Below, piece by piece: positions 1-8,648 of a DNA stretch of 64,000 nt. The stretch spans positions 124,001 through 188,000 of the forward strand of contig NZ_JAUXVZ010000054.1 in the NCBI RefSeq assembly GCF_030680185.1, written 5' to 3'. The number at the start of each line of letters is the position of its first letter. The first letter of the stretch is position 1. This stretch comes from Phenylobacterium sp. Its GTDB lineage: Bacteria > Pseudomonadota > Alphaproteobacteria > Caulobacterales > Caulobacteraceae. The translations under genes and the position numbers were made by a program. The notes under the pieces were generated by a model. It was not told where the DNA came from and ran no database searches. It saw only the letters and a program-made list of their open reading frames with translations.

Positions 1-9
1 GCTCTCGAA

Positions 10-924
10 TTGACGAAGATCGGCGTGATCCGCAATCGACGGAGCCATGCCAACCGCGACCAGGTACCGACGCCTCCGGAGGGAGTCCTCTGGGGCGAGC
101 CGGAAACGCCAGAGGCCCTGGCCGACGACCTGCGACGGTTCGCCGAGGCGAATGTGGCGTTGGTGGTGGTCGATGGCGGCGATGGCACCGTGCGTGAAGT
201 CTTGAGCGCCTTGCCCGGCGCCTTTGGGGCCGACGCGCCCATCCTGGCCGTCCTGCCGTCGGGAAAGACCAATGTCCTGGCGCTGGACCTGGGCGTCCAG
301 CCCCGCTGGACCCTGGACGCCGCCCTGGCGCAGGTCACCCGCGGGCCACTGATCCTGAAGACCCGACGTCCGCTGGCCCTGCGCTGGAGCGCCGGGTCTC
401 AGCCGCCGGTGCAGGGCTTCATCTTCGGCCTGGGCGCCTTCGTTCGCGCCACTCAGATGTCGCATGCCGTTCATCGGATGGGGGCGTTCCATAGCCTGGC
501 CGTCGCCCTGACCGTCGTCGGCGCGGCCTTCGGCGCCCTGTTTGGCCGCGACAGCGACGGATGGCGCCAGGGCGTGAGCGCTCGTCTCGCCATCGATGGG
601 GAGGAAGCGACGACCGCCGCGCGCTTCGTGGTGCTCGCCACCGCCCTCAAGCGCCTTCCCCTTGGCCTTCGCCCGTTCGGACCGCCGCAGGAGGGCCTCA
701 AGGTCCTGGAGGTCTCCGCCCCGCCCAAACGCCTGGCCCTGGCCCTGCCGGCGGTGCTGCTGGGCGGCGCCGAGGCCTGGCTTCGGCGCCACGGCTATCG
801 CCGCGCCCTGGCCGAGGGGCTGATCATCTCCAGCCCGGAGTCTGTGGTCATCGATGGCGACGTCTTTCCCGGCGGCGAGATCACAATCAGCCTGGCCCCG
901 CCGTTGCGATTCCTGGTTCCGTGA
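10..924 (+). CDS. cpgB: CpgB-like lipid (ceramide) kinase, DAGK family
   Basis: Lipid kinase of the diacylglycerol-kinase catalytic family, 304 aa. The nucleotide-binding GGDGT motif is at residues 56-60 (VVVDGGDGTV) and the second conserved block, LPSGKTNVLALDLG, is at 82-95. The C-terminus has the usual DGD..pGG..I strands. It sits beside spt, and in Caulobacter crescentus the DAGK-like gene next to spt (CpgB) is a ceramide kinase acting in ceramide phosphoglycerate synthesis, so ceramide is the inferred substrate. The start taken is TTG at 10. The frame is open to the window edge, so a few upstream residues are possible, but the kinase fold begins at about residue 3. The next gene overlaps its stop (TGATG), implying translational coupling. 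A generic YegS-like lipid kinase is the alternative. Confidence 0.75.
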   Translation: MTKIGVIRNRRSHANRDQVPTPPEGVLWGEPETPEALADDLRRFAEANVALVVVDGGDGTVREVLSALPGAFGADAPILAVLPSGKTNVLALDLGVQPRWTLDAALAQVTRGPLILKTRRPLALRWSAGSQPPVQGFIFGLGAFVRATQMSHAVHRMGAFHSLAVALTVVGAAFGALFGRDSDGWRQGVSARLAIDGEEATTAARFVVLATALKRLPLGLRPFGPPQEGLKVLEVSAPPKRLALALPAVLLGGAEAWLRRHGYRRALAEGLIISSPESVVIDGDVFPGGEITISLAPPLRFLVP

Positions 925-1856
925 TGGACGCTCTGCTGACCCTGGTGGCCGAAGACCTGGCGCGGCCCGCCCCGCCACCCGGGCGATCCATGGCCCAGGC
1001 GCTGGCCACGCGCTTCGAGGGCGCAGCGGCCATCCTCTTCTATGGATCGGTTCTGCGTACAGGCGACCTGGACGGCGTCATGGACTTTTACGTCCTGACC
1101 CACGGCCCGCGTCCGGGCTGGCGCGGCCTGGCGGGCCGGGTTCTCTGGCCCGATGTCAGCTATCACGAGCTGGAGATCGAGGGACGGGTGCTGCGGGCCA
1201 AGGTGGCGACCATGACCCTGGCCCAGTTCCAGTCCGCGGTCACAGGCCGGCGGATCGATACGACCATCTGGACCCGCTTCGTCCAGCCTGCGGCTCTGGT
1301 CTGGTCGTCAGGGGCCGAGACGCCCCGCCATATCGCGGAGGCGGTAGCCACAGCCGCCTGCGCCGCCACGCGGTTCGCCGCCGCCCTGGGCCCCCTGGAA
1401 GGCGGGCCGCTGGACTTCTGGCGGGCCTTGTTCCAGCAGACCTATGCGGCCGAGTTCCGGGTCGAGGCCCGGGGTCGCGAGAATGACATTCTGGGCGTCG
1501 ATCCGGGTCGCTACGAGCGGCTGCTGCAGGCCGCCTGGCGCGCCCAGGGCCTGAGGTTCGAGGCGGGGGCTCAAGGCGCCGTGCGCCCTGTGCTGGCCGC
1601 GGATGAACGGGGGCGCATCCTGGCGGCCTGGCGGCGTCGGCGCGCGCTCGGCAAGCCCCTGAACCTGGCCCGCCTCGCCAAGGCGGCCTTCACCTTCGAA
1701 GGCGCGGCCCGCTACGCCGCCTGGAAGATCGAGCGACACACCGGCCTGCGAGTGCCCTTGACGCCCTGGCGTGAAAAGCACCCGATCCTGGCCTCGCCCG
1801 GCGTGTTCTGGCGGTTGTGGAAGGCCCGTCGCGCCCAGACCGCCAGCGGCGGCTGA
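924..1856 (+). CDS. nucleotidyltransferase-fold protein of the ceramide head-group locus
   Basis: A 310-aa protein whose N-terminus looks like a minimal nucleotidyltransferase: a GS pair at residues 41-42 followed by acidic residues D48, D50 and D54 (GSVLRTGDLDGVMDF). The rest is Arg/Trp-rich with no recognised domain. ATG at 924 shares one base with the stop of the preceding kinase; GTG at 921 is an in-frame alternative. In C. crescentus the genes next to spt (cpgA-C) are needed to build anionic ceramide phosphoglycerates, and this is probably the counterpart of one of them. The exact member and reaction are not assigned here. It ends 21 bp from the converging spt stop. Confidence 0.6.
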   Translation: MDALLTLVAEDLARPAPPPGRSMAQALATRFEGAAAILFYGSVLRTGDLDGVMDFYVLTHGPRPGWRGLAGRVLWPDVSYHELEIEGRVLRAKVATMTLAQFQSAVTGRRIDTTIWTRFVQPAALVWSSGAETPRHIAEAVATAACAATRFAAALGPLEGGPLDFWRALFQQTYAAEFRVEARGRENDILGVDPGRYERLLQAAWRAQGLRFEAGAQGAVRPVLAADERGRILAAWRRRRALGKPLNLARLAKAAFTFEGAARYAAWKIERHTGLRVPLTPWREKHPILASPGVFWRLWKARRAQTASGG

Positions 1857-1877
1857 GCGAGCCTGCCCACCCGCCCA

Positions 1878-3095
1878 TCAGCCGAGGGCGCGCTTGGGCT
1901 CGCTCTCGAGCACGCCGAGTTCCCGGGCCACCCTGCCCATCACCGCGATCACCTGGTCCAGCTGTTCGATGCTGTGGGCGGCGCTGACGCTGGAGCGGAG
2001 CAGGGGACGATTGTCCGGCGTGGCCGGCGGCAGGGCGAGGTTGAGATAGACGCCGTTCTGCAGCAGCAGGTTCCACATGGCTGCGGCCACCGCCTGGTCG
2101 GGCATGGTCACCGCCACGATGGGGCTGCAGGTCGGCCCCGTGGCCAGCCCGAGCGCAGTGAGCCCGTCATAGAGATGCTGGGCGTTGGCGTGCAGCTTGT
2201 GACGCAACTCCGGCGCTTCCTGCACCCGGCGCAGCGCCCCGAGCGTCGAGGCGATCACCGCCGGCGGCAGCGAGGCGGTGAACATGTAGGGACGGCAGAC
2301 GATGCGCATGACGTCGAAGTCGGCCATGTCGGACACGCAGAAGCCGCCGACCGAGCCCAGGCTCTTGGAGAAGGTGCCGACGATCACATCCACATCGGCC
2401 TCGACCCCAGCCTCTTCGGCCAGGCCACGGCCGGTGGCGCCCAGGACCCCCATGGAATGGGCCTCGTCCACCAGCAGATAGGCGCCCATCTCGCGCTTCA
2501 CCGCGGCGATCTCCCGCAGGGGCGCGACGTCGCCGACCATGGAATAGATGCCCTCGACGACGATGAGCTTCTCGCCGGGCGTGTCCTTGAGGCGCCGCAG
2601 GCGCTTGTAGAGGTCCTCGGGATCATTGTGGCGGAATCGCGTGACCTCCGCGTGGCCGAGGCGCGAGCCGTCATAGATGCTGGCGTGGCTGTCGGCGTCC
2701 AGGAGCAGGTGGTCGCCGCGACCCACCAGGGTCGACAGCACGCCGAGATTGGCCTGATAGCCGGTCGTGAAAACCATGGCGTGCTGGCGGCCGTAAAACG
2801 CCTCCAGGGCGCGCTCCAGCTCCACATGGCCCTCATAACTGCCATTGGCGATGCGCGATCCCGTGGTGCCGGTCCCGCGCTCGCGCACCGCACGGACGGA
2901 GTCCTCGACGCAGGCTTCGTCGAAGGTCAGCCCCAGATAGTTGTTGGTGCCGAGCAGTATGGTGGGACGGCCCTCGACGACCCCTTCGGTGGGGGAGATC
3001 ACGGCGTCGAACCGGACCCCGAACGGATCGGCCGCAGTATCGCGAAGCGCCTTGTAGGCGTCTCTCGACGCCGCGTGCCTATCGAGCAGAGCCAT
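1878..3095 (-). CDS. spt: serine palmitoyltransferase
   Basis: PLP-dependent alpha-oxoamine synthase (405 aa) that condenses L-serine with an acyl thioester to give 3-ketosphinganine, the first step of sphingolipid synthesis; expected to be soluble and cytosolic. Visible features are the GTGTTGSR substrate loop, the cofactor aspartate in DEAHS (about 210-214) and the Schiff-base lysine in GTFSKSLGSVGG (about K244). AONS/KBL enzymes look similar, but the dedicated ACP, acyl-ACP ligase and CerR-like genes immediately upstream make Spt the clear choice. The start chosen is ATG at 3095, 2 nt after the acpR stop; TTG at 3101 is in frame. It is the last gene of the operon. Confidence 0.92.
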   Translation of the reverse strand: MALLDRHAASRDAYKALRDTAADPFGVRFDAVISPTEGVVEGRPTILLGTNNYLGLTFDEACVEDSVRAVRERGTGTTGSRIANGSYEGHVELERALEAFYGRQHAMVFTTGYQANLGVLSTLVGRGDHLLLDADSHASIYDGSRLGHAEVTRFRHNDPEDLYKRLRRLKDTPGEKLIVVEGIYSMVGDVAPLREIAAVKREMGAYLLVDEAHSMGVLGATGRGLAEEAGVEADVDVIVGTFSKSLGSVGGFCVSDMADFDVMRIVCRPYMFTASLPPAVIASTLGALRRVQEAPELRHKLHANAQHLYDGLTALGLATGPTCSPIVAVTMPDQAVAAAMWNLLLQNGVYLNLALPPATPDNRPLLRSSVSAAHSIEQLDQVIAVMGRVARELGVLESEPKRALG

Positions 3096-3097
3096 GC

Positions 3098-3349
3098 TCA
3101 AACCTTGTTCCGGATGTTGTCGATAAGCGCGGCGAGATCGCCCACGGTCTGGACTTCGCTCAGGCGGTCGATGGGGATGGAGATGTCGAAGCGATCTTCC
3201 AGCTCCATCACGATGTTCATGAGGGCCAGCGAGTCTACGGCGAGGTCGCGCGATATGTCCGAGGCGGCGGTCACGAGGACGTCGCGCTCCAACACCGCCC
3301 CAGCCGCCTTCGCCACCTCAAGCACGGTGGGATCTGTCACCAGTTGCAT
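3098..3349 (-). CDS. acpR: specialised acyl carrier protein for sphingolipid synthesis
   Basis: An 83-aa acyl carrier protein with the phosphopantetheine attachment serine in VDSLALMN (S40) and the usual acidic helix II (ELEDRFDISIP). It is too divergent to be the housekeeping AcpP and lies directly before spt. In C. crescentus the equivalent ACP is loaded by the neighbouring acyl-ACP synthetase and supplies the acyl chain to serine palmitoyltransferase. The ATG at 3349 is preceded by a G-rich stretch that can act as ribosome binding site. About 76 nt separate it from cerR, the longest gap in this operon apart from none larger, so a secondary promoter is possible. Confidence 0.9.
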   Translation of the reverse strand: MQLVTDPTVLEVAKAAGAVLERDVLVTAASDISRDLAVDSLALMNIVMELEDRFDISIPIDRLSEVQTVGDLAALIDNIRNKV

Positions 3350-3425
3350 AAAGACCGACTCGCCCCCCTAGAACGATCGTCCGTTAACGCCGCATCATTG
3401 GCGCAATATGACGCTGGCGTCAGCA

Positions 3426-4373
3426 TCAGATCGCTGGCCGAACTGGGGGGTTGTGAAACCGGACGCCAGCCGCCTCGTACGCCAGAATGGTATGTAGGAA
3501 ACCCTCTGCGAGATTGAAGCGGGAGGGCGGAAGACCCTCGGCCCGCTCCGCCTGCGCCACCGACCAATCGGGGTGGGCGATCTCCCGCAGCTTGCCAAAG
3601 GTCAGCATGGGCGGCGAGCCGCCACTCTGCACGACGCCCAAGGCGGCGACCAGTTTCAAAGCGACGCTCGGGATGCGCTGGACCCTGGGCCGCCGGCCAA
3701 AGGCTTCGGCGGCGGTCTGCAGGACCTCGCGCCAGCCGTAACCCTCAGGGCGGCCATCGGAGAGGGTGACGGTCTGGCCCCCCGCTGCGCCCGTCAGGGC
3801 GGCGATCTGTCGCGCGGCGTCCTCGACATGCATCATGGCCATCCGCGCCTTGGGATCGAGCACCGGCAGCACCGGGCTGGCCGCGGCGAGCTGGAAGAGG
3901 GGCAGGGTCTCGGGATCGCCAGGCCCGTAGAGGGCGGGCGGGCGCACGATGGTCAGGCGGTCACCCAGGACGTCCTGAGCCGCAATCTCACCGGCCCGTT
4001 TGCTGGCGGCGTAGTCCGACAGGCCCGGCTCCCGGGCGGCCAGGCTGGAGATCAGCAGCATGGCGCCCTGCGCCCGCTCCGCCACCCGGCGTGCGCCATC
4101 GGCGTTGACGGCGAAGAAGGCCGACCGGCTCCGGGCCTTGATCAGGCCCGCGGCGTGAACGATCAGGTCAGCGCCCGAGCAGGCGATGTCCAGGGCGCGT
4201 TCATCGCCGAGTTCGCCGGGGACAACCTCAACCTCCAGATCGCGCCAGAGGGGATGGATGACGTCGCGGCGCGCCAGGACCCGTATCCGCCAACCGTCCG
4301 CCACGAGCGCAGGGACGAGATGACGGCCGAGAAACCCCGTCGCGCCGGTGACCGTGACCAGGCCGCGTGACAC
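3426..4373 (-). CDS. cerR: CerR-like NAD(P)-dependent epimerase/reductase (3-ketosphinganine/ceramide reductase)
   Basis: Extended short-chain dehydrogenase, 315 aa. The Rossmann glycine motif TGATGFLG is at the N-terminus (about 9-16), serines are at 109-110, and the catalytic YxxxK is Y121-K125 (YAASK). In C. crescentus the homologous gene between acpR and the acyl-ACP synthetase is required for reduction of the 3-keto group during ceramide synthesis. GTG at 4373 starts 1 nt after the aasR stop codon (CTAG...GTG), so translation is coupled. Family members can act on many NDP-sugars; the assignment to ceramide synthesis rests on gene order. Confidence 0.85.
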   Translation of the reverse strand: MSRGLVTVTGATGFLGRHLVPALVADGWRIRVLARRDVIHPLWRDLEVEVVPGELGDERALDIACSGADLIVHAAGLIKARSRSAFFAVNADGARRVAERAQGAMLLISSLAAREPGLSDYAASKRAGEIAAQDVLGDRLTIVRPPALYGPGDPETLPLFQLAAASPVLPVLDPKARMAMMHVEDAARQIAALTGAAGGQTVTLSDGRPEGYGWREVLQTAAEAFGRRPRVQRIPSVALKLVAALGVVQSGGSPPMLTFGKLREIAHPDWSVAQAERAEGLPPSRFNLAEGFLHTILAYEAAGVRFHNPPVRPAI

Positions 4374-4374
4374 C

Positions 4375-6084
4375 CTAGGCGAGCTCGGTTTCGGCGAGAC
4401 CGGCGAGATAGTTCGCCTTGGCCCGGGAACGGCTGAGTTTTCCCGATGAGGTCTGCGGCAGGGCGTGCCCGCCCACCAGGGTCACCTGGGCTTCCACCCC
4501 GTGGCGCTGGCGAAGCAGGTCTGTAATCTCCAGGGCCAGTCTGTAGCGCGCCTCAGCGTCGCTGCTGCGGCTCTGAACCAAGACCACGACCGTCTCTTCG
4601 CCGTCTGCGGGGACGGAAAAGGCCGCAACATCGCCGCTGCGGAGCCCGGCGATCTCGGCCTCGGCCGTCCACTCCAGATCCTGCGGCCAGATGTTGCGGC
4701 CATTGAGGATGATCAGGTCCTTGCTGCGCCCGGTCAGGACGATCTCGCCGTCGGACAGATAGCCGATGTCGCCGGTGTCGAGCCAACCGTCGGCCGTCAA
4801 GGCGCGGCTGGTGGCGGCGCTGTCCTGGAAATAGCCGCTCATCAGGCTGGGGCCGCGGGCGAAAACCCGGCCCGTCCGGCGCTCTGGCAAGGGCTCGCCC
4901 TGCTCGCCCAGGACCTGCAGCTCATGCCCCGGCAAGGGGGGGCCGCAGCGGGCGAACTCCCGGGCGCGCGTCGAAGGCGCGCCGCAAACCGCAACCCCAT
5001 CTCGCTCCAGGCGGTCGACATCCAGGTGTTCGGCGACCAGGCCGCGGCCCAGGGGCGCCATGGTCAGGGCCAGGGTGGCTTCAGCCATGCCGTAGCTCGC
5101 CACATAGGCCTTGGGGCTGAAGCCCGTCGCCGAGAAGCGCTCGGCGAAGTCCCGCAGGGGCTTGGTGCGGATCATGTCGCCCCCCAGGCCGGCGATCCGC
5201 CAGCGCGACAGGTCATAGGCCTCTAGGCTGGCGTTCTCCGCCCGGCGCGCACAGAGCTCGTAGCCGAAGGTGGGGCTATAGGAGATGGTCGCGCCGTTCC
5301 GGCCCATGAGGTCCAGCCAGAGCAGCGGGCGACGGACAAAGGCGCCGGTGGGCATGAGATCGGCTGACATCTGGGCGGTCAGCGGGCTGAGCAGGAAGCC
5401 GACGAGACCCATGTCGTGATAGAGCGGCAGCCAGGAAAACGCCCGATCCTGGGCCTGGACCTGAAGCCCGTCCCGGGTGATCGCCAGGGCGTTGGCCATC
5501 AGCGCGCGATGGGTGACCAGGACGCCGGTGGGGAAGCGCGTGCTGCCGGACGAAAACTGAAGATAGCAGGGGCTGTCCGGCGTGATCTCCGGCAGGACCT
5601 GATGGCTGGCCTGCGGCAGTTCGGCGAGCGCGCCGGCGAACCTCAGGGGCCGCACTGTGGCGATGTCGTTCACCCAGGCCGCCATGGCCTGCGGCCCCAA
5701 CAGGGCGTCCGCGTCGGCGGCGTCCAGCATCCGGGCCATCTGCTCGATATAGTTGGCCCGCCCGCCGAGCGGCGCAGGCAGGGGCAGGGGGGCTGGAACC
5801 AGGCCTGCATACTGGCAGGCGAAGAAGGCGCGGGCGAAGTCGCCGTCGGTCTCGGCGATCAGGCCCACCCGGTCGCCGGGCCTCAGGCCAGTGGCGAGCA
5901 GGCGCGCCGCCAGCGCCCGCGCTGCGGCCTGAAGATCACGATAGGTCAGGGCCTCGACGAGCTCACCGCGAAGCCCGTGGAAGTTGAGGCCGGTCTCGCC
6001 CTGTGCGGCGTAGTCCAAGGCTTCAATCAAGCTGACAAAATCGGCGCGGCGGAGGGCGCGTCCAGGCGAAGTCGGGGTGATCAT
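4375..6084 (-). CDS. aasR: fatty acyl-AMP ligase / acyl-ACP synthetase
   Basis: ANL-superfamily adenylating enzyme, 569 aa, predicted to activate a free fatty acid as acyl-AMP and load it on AcpR. The P-loop-like motif reads FSSGSTRFPTG, the acceptor region SYGMAEATLAL and the hinge aspartate region WLDTGDIGYL; a C-terminal lysine lies in QTSSGKLSRS. The shape is that of fatty acyl-AMP ligases (FAAL-like) rather than CoA ligases. ATG at 6084 is preferred over the TTG at 6120 because the family-like N-terminus begins there. It lies between the flippase (43 nt upstream) and cerR (1 nt downstream) in one operon. Confidence 0.85.
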   Translation of the reverse strand: MITPTSPGRALRRADFVSLIEALDYAAQGETGLNFHGLRGELVEALTYRDLQAAARALAARLLATGLRPGDRVGLIAETDGDFARAFFACQYAGLVPAPLPLPAPLGGRANYIEQMARMLDAADADALLGPQAMAAWVNDIATVRPLRFAGALAELPQASHQVLPEITPDSPCYLQFSSGSTRFPTGVLVTHRALMANALAITRDGLQVQAQDRAFSWLPLYHDMGLVGFLLSPLTAQMSADLMPTGAFVRRPLLWLDLMGRNGATISYSPTFGYELCARRAENASLEAYDLSRWRIAGLGGDMIRTKPLRDFAERFSATGFSPKAYVASYGMAEATLALTMAPLGRGLVAEHLDVDRLERDGVAVCGAPSTRAREFARCGPPLPGHELQVLGEQGEPLPERRTGRVFARGPSLMSGYFQDSAATSRALTADGWLDTGDIGYLSDGEIVLTGRSKDLIILNGRNIWPQDLEWTAEAEIAGLRSGDVAAFSVPADGEETVVVLVQSRSSDAEARYRLALEITDLLRQRHGVEAQVTLVGGHALPQTSSGKLSRSRAKANYLAGLAETELA

Positions 6085-6127
6085 CGCCCTGGCTTTGACC
6101 CGGTTCCGCGGGGTCGGCAAGAAATTC

Positions 6128-7453
6128 TTATGGAAATTTTATGTCAGGACGACGACTGCCTGTGATCTGCCACAGACGCACCAGCATCCCTGCCGCCATG
6201 GCCAGGGTCGCCGCCACCAGGGCGGCCCCGGCGCCCGGCAGACCATAGGTCCCGATCACGAACGGCAGGGCCGCCAGAAAGGCCATGGCCGCGGTCAAGC
6301 GCACCCACACCACAACGCCCGGTCTCCCCATGGACACCAGCATGGGCTCAAGGGGCAGGGCCCACACGCCGATCACCGCGGCGGCCAGTTGCCAGATCAT
6401 GGTGGACTGGGCCGCAGCGAAGTCCTCATCCAGGACGACGGCCAGCAGGGTGTCCCCGGCGACGACGGCGACGAACAGCAGGAGGCTCGCCGTCGCGCCG
6501 CCGACCAGTCCCACACGAAGGGCCAGCTGGCCCATGGCGCCGCGTCGGCCCGAGGCGTGGAGCTTGGCGAGTTCGGGATAGAGCGCCGGAATCAACAGGC
6601 GGGCCGGCTTGGCCAAGGCGTCGGCGATCTGCCGGGCGACTCGCCACAGGCCAGCGTCGGCTGCGCCGGCCAGGGCCCCGACAGCGAGGGTGGCCACATG
6701 GGTGAAGGCGACGTCGACGCTGCTCGAGGCGTTGGTGGCCCAGGCGAACCGCCAGGCCTTGGGCATGCCGGCGGCGAGGGGGCCTGCCCAAGAAAAGCCC
6801 CTCCACAGGTCGCGCCGACGCATCTCCAGGGCCGCCGCCGCCGTCACATAGGCGAAGGCCGCCACCGAGCCCAGGCCCCACACCACCAGGAAGAAGACCA
6901 GCGGCGCGTCCATGGCCATGCCCAGGGCGCCGCCGGCCAGACGGACCGCTGAACTGATCGCGCCCTGGGCCGCCAGCAGGCCAAAGCGATCAAACAGCCG
7001 CAACAGCCCCACCTGGGCGGTGGGCGCCAGGACAGCGACACTGAGGGCATAGACGGCGGCTTCTTCCCGGGCGGCCTCGGGCAGGCCGAGGCTCGGGCCG
7101 AGCAGCCAGGCGCCCGCCGCGCCGACGCAGACCCCGAAGGCGACGCTGATCAGGTCGAGGACGAGGCCGAAGCGCACCACCCGTTGAAAGACCTCGCGGC
7201 GGCCCTCCGCCAGCGGGGCGGCGCCGAAATGCAGGATGGACTGCCAGGCCTGGAACTTGGCCACGTCGCTGACGAACTGGGCGAAGGTGTTGATCAGCAC
7301 CAGGACGCCGAAGGCGCCGATCCCCAGGGACCGGGCCGCCAGGGCCATATAGCCCAGGCTCAGGACCGCGTTCATCGCCCGGCCGCCCAGCAGCACGCCG
7401 GTATTGGCCAGGACCCGGCGCAGGACGCCATCCTGGGGCGCCTCGGCGCTCAC
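6128..7453 (-). CDS. polysaccharide/lipid flippase-like membrane protein (MOP superfamily)
   Basis: A 441-aa integral membrane protein with roughly 12 hydrophobic segments and a Wzx/polysaccharide-biosynthesis N-terminus (LANTGVLLGGRAMNAVLSLG, then AARSLGIGAFGVL). This family flips lipid-linked glycans or other lipid cargo across the inner membrane. It lies between a phosphotransferase and the ceramide genes with a 4-nt GTGA overlap at its 5' end, so the simplest inference is a role in moving a sphingolipid or its head-group precursor. The cargo cannot be read from sequence. Confidence 0.72.
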   Translation of the reverse strand: MSAEAPQDGVLRRVLANTGVLLGGRAMNAVLSLGYMALAARSLGIGAFGVLVLINTFAQFVSDVAKFQAWQSILHFGAAPLAEGRREVFQRVVRFGLVLDLISVAFGVCVGAAGAWLLGPSLGLPEAAREEAAVYALSVAVLAPTAQVGLLRLFDRFGLLAAQGAISSAVRLAGGALGMAMDAPLVFFLVVWGLGSVAAFAYVTAAAALEMRRRDLWRGFSWAGPLAAGMPKAWRFAWATNASSSVDVAFTHVATLAVGALAGAADAGLWRVARQIADALAKPARLLIPALYPELAKLHASGRRGAMGQLALRVGLVGGATASLLLFVAVVAGDTLLAVVLDEDFAAAQSTMIWQLAAAVIGVWALPLEPMLVSMGRPGVVVWVRLTAAMAFLAALPFVIGTYGLPGAGAALVAATLAMAAGMLVRLWQITGSRRPDIKFP

Positions 7454-8601
7454 GCCGCGCCTTGCCCGGCGCCCAGCAGGCGCGCAATGGCCTCGGCGGC
7501 GCGCTCCGAGGATGGCCTGGTCTGGATATCGAAGCTGGCGGCGAAGCCGGCCTGCTGGGCCGCCAGATACGCCGCGTGACCGGCCATGGCCGCATCAAGC
7601 TGGTCGAGCAGACCCTCGGGGCTGTCGAGCACCGGGCCATAGGTCCAGTGCAGATAGCTCTCGTCGCCCCGCCAGTCGACGGCGTGAGCGTTGAGAAACA
7701 CCGCCGGCCGCGGCTGGCGCAGGAACTCATAGATCTGGCTCGAGACGTCCCCCAGATAGAGGTCGGCGCAGCGGGTGTAGGTCATGTCGATGGCGGCCGG
7801 CCCGCCCAGGTCGATATGGATGCGCGGATGATCGGCGAAGGGCGCGAGCGCCTCGCGGTCGGCGGCCGGCGCCTCGTCGAACAGGCGGATGTGGGGGGCG
7901 AAGATCAGGTTGTAGCGATCATTGGCCGCGAACTGCTGCAGCACCCGCAGCCCCCACCGTGGCCAGGAGCTCAGGCGCGGGTCGAAGTGGGGGTTGTAGA
8001 CCACCACCGGCCGGTCATCGGCGAAAGGGCTGGACGGTTGCGGCGTCAGGGCCTCGACGATGTCGAACTTGGGATAGCCGACCATGGCGCAGTTTTCGGG
8101 CCGCACGAGGCCGCTCTCCACCATGCGGTCGCGCTGTTTGGGCCCCGCCGCCATCACCAGATCGAACTGGCGCAGGCGCGGCTCGAAGGGGCCACCCCGG
8201 TCGCCGGCGCCGTGCTGGGTGTAGACGAGCTTCGGCCCGGTCACGCCCAGTCGCCGGACCAGAGCCGTCGTCCGCTCAGGCGTCACCACCGCGCCATAGC
8301 CGGCGAGACGGCCGAGGTTGGCGACCAGCATGGCGGCCTTGGGCGGCGCCGAGGCCCCGTTCAGCCGCACCGCCCGCAGCCAGGCCGGGCCGAGAAGCAC
8401 GGTCCTGACCGGCGCGCCGCCCAGTCTGGCGAGCACCGCGTCGATATAGTCGAGCTGGTCCTGGGAGGTGGCCGCCAGATGCACCTCGAACTGCGGCCAG
8501 CCCTTGGCCAGGGCCACGGCGATGGGCAGGCTGTGCAGGATCTGGTGGGTCTGGGCGATATAGAGGAAGCAGACCTGGGTGGGCGGTGCGCGGCGGGCCA
8601 T
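7450..8601 (-). CDS. CDP-glycerol glycerophosphotransferase-like enzyme
   Basis: A 383-aa GT-B-type enzyme resembling TagB/TagF-like CDP-glycerol glycerophosphotransferases: the HG of VYTQHGAGDRGG (H130-G131), the NPHFDPRLSSW and FAPHIRL segments, and D285 with S287-S288 in LYLGDVSSQIYEFL. These enzymes transfer glycerol-phosphate from CDP-glycerol. Here it is embedded in a ceramide operon. C. crescentus CpgD makes CDP-glycerate, proposed to be the phosphoglycerate donor for ceramide phosphoglycerates, so this is a candidate for the transferase step (inference). ATG at 8601; it overlaps the flippase start by 4 nt. Confidence 0.75.
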   Translation of the reverse strand: MARRAPPTQVCFLYIAQTHQILHSLPIAVALAKGWPQFEVHLAATSQDQLDYIDAVLARLGGAPVRTVLLGPAWLRAVRLNGASAPPKAAMLVANLGRLAGYGAVVTPERTTALVRRLGVTGPKLVYTQHGAGDRGGPFEPRLRQFDLVMAAGPKQRDRMVESGLVRPENCAMVGYPKFDIVEALTPQPSSPFADDRPVVVYNPHFDPRLSSWPRWGLRVLQQFAANDRYNLIFAPHIRLFDEAPAADREALAPFADHPRIHIDLGGPAAIDMTYTRCADLYLGDVSSQIYEFLRQPRPAVFLNAHAVDWRGDESYLHWTYGPVLDSPEGLLDQLDAAMAGHAAYLAAQQAGFAASFDIQTRPSSERAAEAIARLLGAGQGAA

Positions 8602-8648
8602 CGCCTAGGCCAGTGGCCGAGTCCGGCGGACCTGGCAATGGCGCCGGT

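Noticed and set aside
1974..3371. Long open frame on the plus strand opposite spt and acpR
   Set aside because: It is a by-product of the GC-rich third positions of the minus-strand genes; the protein is Gly/Arg/His-rich with no domain, and the opposite frame has clear Spt motifs.
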